The notes under the pieces are model-generated. The model was not told where the DNA came from and did not search any database. It was given only the letters and a program-made list of their open reading frames with translations. A stretch of 64,000 nt of DNA from Diphasiastrum complanatum (lineage: Eukaryota; Streptophyta; Lycopodiopsida; Lycopodiales; Lycopodiaceae): NCBI GenBank assembly GCA_029204225.1, contig MU832095.1, positions 23,535 through 87,534 of the forward strand, given 5' to 3'. Shown here piece by piece: positions 56,545-64,000 of this stretch. Positions within the stretch are counted from its first letter, which is position 1; each line of letters begins with the position of its first letter. The translations under genes were made by a program, and so were the position numbers.

Positions 56545-57690
56545 CACGTGCTAAAAACTTCACATGGTATCAGAGCTTCATGCTTTGTAAAGGGGAAGGA
56601 TGATCCTAGTGTTGTTAAAGGAATTTTTGTAGGATATATATCTTCTAAAGAAGCATATAAAGTATATCTTCTCTCTGCTGACAAGAATGTTGTAAGTAGA
56701 GATGTGATCTTTCATGAAGATCAGAAGTTTAACTTGGATGAAGCAAAGATCAAGGAGTCTCATGCAGGATCTACAATCATCAATCTTGATGCTGCTCAGG
56801 AAGTGGTGAGGTCGAGGCTTGAGGAGGAGCAACTTCAAGAACCTACACCAAGAAGATCTACAAGAGAAAGAACTGAGTCAAGAAGGCTCACATATGATGA
56901 GGAAGGAAGGCAAGTGGAAGGTGAAACTTCCTATCATGCTTTCTTCATATCAGATGAAGAGCCTAAAGATGTCCAACAAGCACTTCAATCCAAGAAGTGG
57001 GTTGAAGCAATGACTCTAGAGTTTGAAGCCTTGATATCAAACAACACATGGGAGCTTGTGGAGCCACCAAACAACATGCATGTTATTGGATGTAAGTGGG
57101 TTTTCAGGATCAAGTACAATAATGATGGATCCATCAACAAATATAAAGAAAGACTTTGTGCTAAAAGCTATTCTCAAATCAAAGGTCTTGACTATGAAGA
57201 CACTTTTGCACCAGTTGCAAAAATGGTAACAATTAGAATTCTCATTTCTCTTGCATGTTATCACAATTGGAGGATGTTTCAGCTTGATGTTTCTAATGCC
57301 TTTTTCAATGGTTATCTTGAGGAGAATATTTACATGGAGCAACCACCTGGATTTGTGAAAGAAGGTGAAGAATCAAAAGTTTGTCTTTTGTTCAAAAGTC
57401 TTTGTGGACTAAAACAAGCACCAAGGTCTTGGTATGCAAGGCTCAACTCCTTTCTCATATCACTCGGATTTTGTCTTTTTCTTGTATATTAAGTTTGTAA
57501 ATAAATTTGTAGTTATTCTTCTCATCTATGTAGATGATATCATTCTTTGTGAAAATAATGAGAAACTAGTTAAAGAAACTAAGCATGCACTTGGTAGTGA
57601 ATTTAAGATGCAAGACTTAGGTGTTCTTCACTACATTTTAGGCCTTGAAATTGACTTTTGGAAAGGTCATGCTTTCATTCGATGAAGATG
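56545..57690 (+). pseudogene. Ty1/copia element with primer site, truncated
   Basis: AACTTCACA followed by TGGTATCAGAGCT (56565-56577) marks an LTR end and tRNA-Met primer site. It then jumps, with gag, protease and most integrase missing, to the integrase C-terminus (GIFVGYISSKEAYKVYLLSA; NVVSRDVIFHEDQKFNLDEA). RT follows: ISNNTWELVEPPNNMHVIGC, FAPVAKMVTIRILISLACYH and SNAFFNGYLEENIYMEQPPG. A shift near 57470 is followed by VVILLIYVDDIILCENNEKL and FKMQDLGVLHYILGLEI. It ends before RNase H. YVDD and the other RT residues are intact. Confidence 0.88.
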
Positions 57691-57839
57691 TCCAAGGTAG
57701 CTGGATCTTGATGGATATGGTCTGAAACAAGTAGCCAGACAATGCTTGTGCTCCTTTGCTTTATCAAAAGTTTTTGGTTCCTGAGCCTTGAGCACAAAAC
57801 CCATTAGGGTGGGGACAACTAGTATTGTATTATGACGTG

Positions 57840-58015
57840 AGAAATGAGTTGATGCCTCAGAAGTTCTGAATGAGATGGGGAGGACCGTACATTATCCAAA
57901 AATTGTACAACAATAACATCGTTACGCTCACAGAGTAAAGTGGGAAAGTGTTCAGACATCGTGGGAACCTGAACAAGTTGAAGGCCTACTATGTATAAAA
58001 AGTCAACACTTATGT
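57840..58015 (+). pseudogene. Retroviral-type pol C-terminal fragment
   Basis: Reads MRWGGPYIIQKLYNNNIVTL and, past one stop, GKVFRHRGNLNKLKAYYV. This resembles the GPY-type module that ends some gypsy integrases. The neighbouring sequence is not otherwise assignable. Confidence 0.5.
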
Positions 58016-58096
58016 ATAGTGTATAATAGATTTTTGTTTTGTTTTAGGTACCCAATTATAATAGAGTAAAGAAGGAGGATATGAGACTATGCGACT

Positions 58097-58504
58097 ATGG
58101 CACATGAACAATCAGGGTCCATCAGAGTGATTCAAGAAAGAGGGCCTAAATTGACTGAACCTCTAGTACAAGCAATTAATCCTTATGTGAGAAGTTTTGA
58201 GTGGGAACCTCAAGAATCAGAATTGTGGATAGAGTCGCGACTAATGTGGGAATGGAATGGGAGTGAAGACCCAACATTCTTAGCATTTTTATGGAAACAC
58301 CAAACCATCCGTCGCATACTCGTTAATTATGAATATGATACCTCTTGTCGTTCACATTATGACCTCTGCAGTCTGTTCATGAACATAGATATCATAGACG
58401 AATGGGTCCTAGATGATATTGCCACAACCATTCCACCCCATCGAACAATCTGTCTATATGTTTCACCACCTCGACGTAACGTCCCCAGAAGATACCGATC
58501 ATGA
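58097..58504 (+). other. Unrecognised ORF, 135 codons
   Basis: Opens with MAHEQSGSIRVIQERGPKLT and contains LWIESRLMWEWNGSEDPTFL. It is Trp-rich, mixed-charge and protein-like, but I recognise no family. It sits between two retroelement pol fragments, so it is probably part of the same old element. Confidence 0.35.
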
Positions 58505-58639
58505 ATCACCAATTTCTTTGGGGGATTAGATTGGGGGGAATCCTTGACATGGCATAAACCCCACATCTTACCCGAAAGAGACTCGACCTCAAAAAAAAAT
58601 TTAAAAAAATTAATTACTTGTACATAATGGAAATCACAT

Positions 58640-59130
58640 CTAGTTCAGACATATACACCCTAACAGTTGATGGGGCGTGTAGGCATCCTACAAAAGAAAA
58701 AAAGAAGCAGTAGGGACAAGTTTGACAAATTCAAAAGGTACGGAAATAGCTAGCATGGGAGTATATTTGGTAATGCATTTTACGAACAACGCCACAGAAT
58801 TCAAAAGTGCCATACTAGACTAAACATGGCAACAAAGTTGATACCAAAAGAGAGCCATCTTAGGGTGTGTGGGAATTCGCAGTTGTTAATATATGGGATG
58901 ACCAATAGGTACCATCTAAAGAAAAATTGAAGGCCTATGCTTTAACCATACATCAACTGACACAAGAGTTTACCATAGTGGAATGGATGCATATCCCACG
59001 TAGTGAGAATGTGAGAGCCGACGAATTAGCCAACTTATCATACAGTCAAGACGTCTATCATAACTTCAAACTCAGAAAATCTACTCCTAAATTTCTTGAC
59101 ACTGCTTCTGACCTATGGGTACTGATGAAG
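58640..59130 (+). pseudogene. RNase H domain of a gypsy-like element
   Basis: Starts near 58660 with TVDGACRH-like sequence (the DGS/DGA opening of RNase H), runs through several stops and ends in an open frame at 58927: KLKAYALTIHQLTQEFTIVE then HIPRSENVRADELANLSYSQ. The R-x-x-N-x-x-A-D-x-L-A-N ending is characteristic of RNase HI domains in plant retroelements. Confidence 0.65.
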
Positions 59131-59377
59131 ACTGAGTCTATGTACGACATCAGATGGGTAGAACACCTATTAACTCTCCTATCTGAAATGTCTCCTTGTC
59201 TCCTACAAGATCTACTTCATTTGATGAGCCAAGAACTAGCCAAAACTTGTCTCTGGACATATCAACATGACATAGTACAAGGATTGATGCACACCTCTTG
59301 AAGCAGCACACATACTTTGGCACTAGGAAAATCATCTGAGCATGCACACCACTCGTATGTATCAGGAAATCGACATC

Positions 59378-61190
59378 ATGGGGGACACAACTACTAGTAA
59401 TCAGGGACCACCGAAATCATGTGAAGCATTAGCACAAGTTCTTTCTAAGGAACGAGAGAGGCACACAAAAGAACTCAATGAATTGAAGAGAGAACTGAAA
59501 ACTGCAAGGAACCTAACTATTCGGAAAAGCAATGAGATCTTCAGTTTAGAAAGGTCTAGGGATACCTGGAAGAAATGACATCAACAAATAGAAGAAGAAA
59601 AAAGAATACAACAAGCCAGACAACTTGCACATATCGAAAAGCCAAGAAAGAACTGTGAGAAATTGGCAAAAATCTAGCTTGGTATTTTCTATGATAGAAG
59701 TTTGTGAGTGAATCTCACATGTGTGGAGGATGTTCCCACGCGTGGAGAATTGTGAAGTAAATCAAAATGTTTGATATAGGGGTCTCATAGAATTTCATAG
59801 TCAAGCATTTAGGTGTAGAATGTTGATAGGGTCAAATTTGGCATAGATGGCAAATTATCCACTTCCACTTGTAATGCCACTATTGAGCCAAAATAGAGTA
59901 AGAGGCTAAACTCGTGCCAATTAGAGTGTAGACAAGTGTAATGCTTTTGTTTGATGAAGTTTAAGAGGTCCAATAGGATTTAGAGGTGGAACCATGTGTG
60001 GTCCAATAGGAATTTGAGGTGTGCTTGAATATAGTCCAATAGAATTAGGAGGTGCATGGATCAATGGCCCAATAAGATTAAGAGGTGACAAAGTGTGGTC
60101 CAATCATAGTAAGCATAGTGGTAGCTCGTGGATCTACTAGTATCATTGTACTCCTCATTTTGGATCAAATTGATTTGGTGATTTCATGGATTTTGTGAGT
60201 TATTGAGTTTCTAGCTTTCTCTCTCTACCCGAGACCTCATGATGGTTTTTCTCTCTCTACCCGAGGAGAGCAGCTTGTTTTTACTTAGATTATTTTTTGA
60301 ATACTTCCCACACGTGTGAGTGAGAGTTGGAAGTGATTGAATGCATGTAGTAGTGTGTTTTTGCCATAGAATCAAAGATAGATCTTGAATCTCAATCTAG
60401 TCTTGATCTTGGTGCATCTACACACCTTAGGAGATCACAAGTACATGTAGTGGACAATCCACACGTGTGAAATTCAACAAAACTATAAGCCGACTCATTT
60501 CAAAAACAACATCAAAAGAGATCTCAATCTGCTCATTGACAAGTAGCCACTTACAAGTCACAAAAAAAGATTAGAGAACTAGAGGAGTCTCAAGCAGCCA
60601 GAGGAAGTATCCCTAATTTTCCACCCAAAATGAAAGAGTTGATTAATGAACAGGTCTGCTTTGAAGATCTAGATTCTTACATTCTGTATATACCAGCTAT
60701 GGAGTTCCCGTTATCCTACACATGAATTCAAGTTGCGGCCATCTACTAGTCGCCAACCTCATCTACAATGGCCCATCATCTTAGGATCCTTTGAGACATA
60801 TGGTATGACTTGTGACAGTCTACAAAAATTTGTTATCACCACAAGAAATCACAAGGAGAATACCATCAGATTAGGTAGATACTATGCACATTGGCTAAGA
60901 GAGTGGCTACTGTTATCATGGGGCCCAGCAAATAAACCTATAGTAAGATACATCTGAAGCAGCGCTGGTGTAATCCCAACGAGCCTTTGCAGGCCGATTT
61001 TGATCTCATACTTTACCTCAAAGTACGAGATAGATCAAGAAAGGAACAAAAAACTCTAAACGAAATGTTCCAGCACAATTTCTTAGAGGGGGCAAACCCC
61101 ATGTTTATTGACAACAACAAATCGCGCATTTATGGACGAATCGAGAAGTCTTTATCCCGAATCAAAGCATGTAACAAGGCTTATGAGTGA
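59378..61190 (+). pseudogene. Coiled-coil ORF, interrupted near 59690-60480
   Basis: The frame from 59378 (MGDTTTSNQGPPKSCEALAQ) runs into a charged coiled coil (LSKERERHTKELNELKREL) with one stop at 59577. From about 60550 a similar helical frame resumes (QKKIRELEESQAARG, then KELINEQVCFEDLDSYILYI). Later pieces read TYGMTCDSLQKFVITTRNHK and NEMFQHNFLEGANPMFIDNN. The middle 59690-60480 looks like an insertion with LTR-like features. The whole is probably a gag-like retroelement gene. Confidence 0.4.
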
Positions 61191-63661
61191 CAAGCATTTT
61201 CTTTTTCACCCACCACTGATGCATCATATAGACACAATGTGTATATATCATATGGTACAAACATGAACAACTTGCATTCATGCCTTGCAATATGTATCAA
61301 ATCTGAAGAGAAAAATGGGCATATCTTTGGCATTGTAATATGGACATATATGTGATTGTTTAGGAGCATCAATGGGATGGGGTTGAGAAGAAAGATTAGA
61401 AAAAAAATACAGGGGGAAAGGAGAGTGATGAATATAATGTTTATACAGGAAAAAAAAAAAAAAAAAAGGGGAGGAAGGAGAAAAAAGAAAAAGAGAGTAA
61501 AAAGAGCTATATGACTTACCTATAGAAACTTATGATAATGGCTGAAGTTGGGCATATCTCAAACCCACCTTGCATCTCCACATACAATGTTTTTTCACAT
61601 AGACACATTACTGCAAAATAATGTGCATCCATGCCTTTTTGATGAACTTGCATCTGCATGCCTCTCTGTGCATGGGTTTGAAATTGGGCATATCTCTTAA
61701 TACTGATGGGAATGGGTGCATATGTCAAAATAGGAACACATGGTTGGGATGTTTTTGTAGGAATGAAGGAACCATACCTCAATGAAGATTGATGCAGATA
61801 GAGCACCTGATATCAGAACTCACAAGCCAATCAACAAAGGAAGATTGTTAGCATCACCCCTAGGGTGCTGATCCCATATTAGTTCTACAACAAACAAAAG
61901 AAGTTGATACACTCAAAACCAGAGATTTTCGATCCACCGCACGGGGACCATGCGACCCAGTGGAGATCGCCTATGTTAGTCGAATTTTTGGCACCAAAAA
62001 TTGGGCTAATTTTGGAACTTAATTTTGTTATAGTATAGAAATCGGCATGTAAAAGCCGCAAAATTTCAATGTAAAATGGCTGAAAATCGCCAATAGTTAA
62101 GGGTCCCAGCCCACCCGTAATGTGGCTAGAAGTAATTTTGGCCTTAGAGTTGGCCTTTAATAATTTTTAACGACCTTTTAAAAATCGGCCTATAGTATAC
62201 TACGCCAAAATTTTGCAATGTACTATGATTTTCGATACTAATAGAAAAATCGAAGTATTGTGTTTTCAAGCTGCTGCTCAATGGAGAAAGATGGGGCTCA
62301 GTTACCACAAATTGCAAAACTGCGAGAAAAAAAGCCACAAAGTGCAACGTCAGCAAAAGGGGCCAAAATAATCCTAAAGTTGGAGCCAATGGAACATGGT
62401 GTATGACCAAGAGGGCAAGGACCAAAAGCTAGAGAAATTAGCCATGGGCCTAATAACCACATGGGGAAAATCAAATGGATCTTAAATGCCAAAGGGAGGC
62501 GAAAATCAAAACTAAGGCTTCATTAAAAAGCTTAAGAGAGAAAAATCACATGGCAATAGGCATGAGGGCAACTCTATTAGCGACATGCCAAAAAGGCCAA
62601 ATCAATTTTAATGTACAAACAAGGTGGAAAACCCTTAATTGTGAATTTGGGAGATCAAGCATTAAAATTATATCAAGAAAATCAAATAGGCATGAGGGTT
62701 CATTTTGAATAGGCATATGCTGAACGGTTAAATCAACACTTAATGTGTGGGAAGTGACAAATGCAGGGCTGAGAAAAGTGAAAAGAAGAGCAGAATGGCA
62801 AAGTCAAGAAAATAGGTGGGCTCCAAGCTTATAAAAAGAGGAAAACGTTCTGCTGAAAGGGGTTTTAACTTCTATTATGAGGTTAATAGAGGTTCAGGTT
62901 TTGATTGTGTGCAATGAGTTCAAGCTCTCTCTTCCATTTCACTGCATGTTCTTGTGAAGATCCTAATGTTCTTGAATATGTTCTGAGGCTGGATGCTATG
63001 GTCATAATCTGTCACCATCTTCCTACTCTCTGTTGATATGACTATGGCATTAAACTTCCTTAGATCTTGAGAATGCCATCCCTTGATAGAATGATGCATT
63101 TTCCTTTAGATTCTGAAAATTTTAGACTGCAAACTGTTTCTGCCCTGGATTGAGGGTGATGATGCTGAACTCTTTTTTTTTTTACTTGTCGTGGATAAGC
63201 TAGGGTTAGGGCCATCTTCCAAGAGATACTCATCTTCCAAGACTATAAGTAGTAGAAATGGCGTGGAGAACATCAATCGTTTTCTCCATCTTTGGAGATC
63301 TTTTTTGAGAACTTTGTTGTCTATTTTTGGTGTTTCACTACATTGTGTAGTATTATTGTGCATAATTTTGATGTTTGCTTGAAGGTGATGATTATTCTAT
63401 GTTAATGGTAATGTATAGATTGTAGTACAGGGCTACAAGTATGGATTTGGACAGTACTTGATCTATTTTTAGCCATAGTTACCTTTTATGCATGATTTCA
63501 CTAATTCTAGTAAGATAGACAATGTGTTTTTCTACATAGAATTGATTCATAATTTTGTGCAAGCCAAAGATCAAAGCTTTTAGATCCACTTTGGATTTGG
63601 TTTTTTCACATGCAATAGTTCATTTTCTACGTTCTTGTTCTCTTTGCTCTTGCTTTTGTGG
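61191..63661. other. Intergenic, nothing recognised; A-run at 61450-61467
   Basis: AT-rich sequence. The A-run followed by a GA-rich stretch could be a retroposon tail but no head was recognised. No coding family seen. Confidence 0.4.
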
Positions 63662-63990
63662 TCTGTATCGCAAGCATCCCAAAGGGAGCCGGGAAACACG
63701 ACTTAGCTTCTCAGCCTTCAACTCTTGCCATCCAAACCGACTTGACATATACGCAGCCAACTCGCCAACAACGATCAGACTTAACCAACTTGAAGTTCCG
63801 AAACCAACATTGAGATCCAACCTGGCGACATGCCAGATCGGGGGTCCCGATGTGGGTGACTTCCCTCCGCGCCAGCCGCCCGACATACATCAAACTTAAC
63901 AAACTCGAAGCTTCATTACAAACGACTAACATCCATTCCAAGCAAGCGGTCTGACTTACATCAAACTTAACCAACTGAAAGCTTCGTCAC
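63662..63990 (-). repeat. Dispersed repeat, inverted partner of 41871-42197
   Basis: On the minus strand it starts CGTGACGAAGCTTTCAGTTGG and ends CCCTTTGGGATGCTTGCG, matching the plus-strand copy at 41871 in order and spacing. It holds the same three AAGCTT/GTTGGTTAAGT subunits. It may continue past the window edge. Confidence 0.85.
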
Positions 63991-64000
63991 GAGCGTTGGA

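Overview
The window looks like nuclear DNA of a land plant with a large, repeat-rich genome. It is AT-rich, its few host exons are separated by introns of thousands of bases, and most of the rest is LTR retrotransposon. The introns of the one recognisable host gene exceed 14 kb, which fits a gymnosperm, fern or lycophyte better than a compact angiosperm or moss, but the species cannot be fixed from the sequence.

The left half (1-39.5 kb) is the back end of one host gene on the minus strand, filled with mobile elements. Four exons of a chloroplast Rubisco-activase-like AAA+ protein lie at 39487-39013, 33233-33147, 26900-26787 and 12146-12085, with matching splice phases. Its introns hold two decayed Ty3/gypsy copies of one family (A, 23.8-26.3 kb; B, 34.07-38.31 kb) and a Ty1/copia element (12929-23544, minus). 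The copia element carries a nested, apparently intact Ty3/gypsy chromovirus (15576-21976, one 1592-codon ORF). Further left are a SINE-like insertion, a LINE, a second, broken copy of the same chromovirus (2959-8289) and older gypsy and copia debris. All three complete LTR elements have exact 5-bp target duplications.

From 39.5 to 46.9 kb there are tandem repeats, a dispersed repeat (41.9 kb) with an inverted partner at 63.7 kb, and two back-to-back copia fossils.

The most interesting stretch is 46986-56018: four intron-containing genes that look like one large, lightly decayed DNA transposon. Gene 1 (+) is a DDE transposase whose zinc-ligand and glutamate spacing matches RAG1/Transib as I remember it. 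Gene 2 (-) and gene 4 (-) are unrecognised proteins. Gene 3 (+) encodes a histone H3-like domain fused through spliced exons to a Ulp1/SENP-type cysteine protease. Genes 2 and 3 diverge from a shared promoter with six CACGTG boxes and a TATA box on each side, and both leaders carry the same roughly 21-bp motif. The H3-like tail keeps the K4 context but lacks K9 and S10, the main plant silencing site.

From 56.5 kb onward there are a truncated copia, gypsy fragments with an RNase H-like segment, an interrupted coiled-coil ORF, and non-coding sequence.
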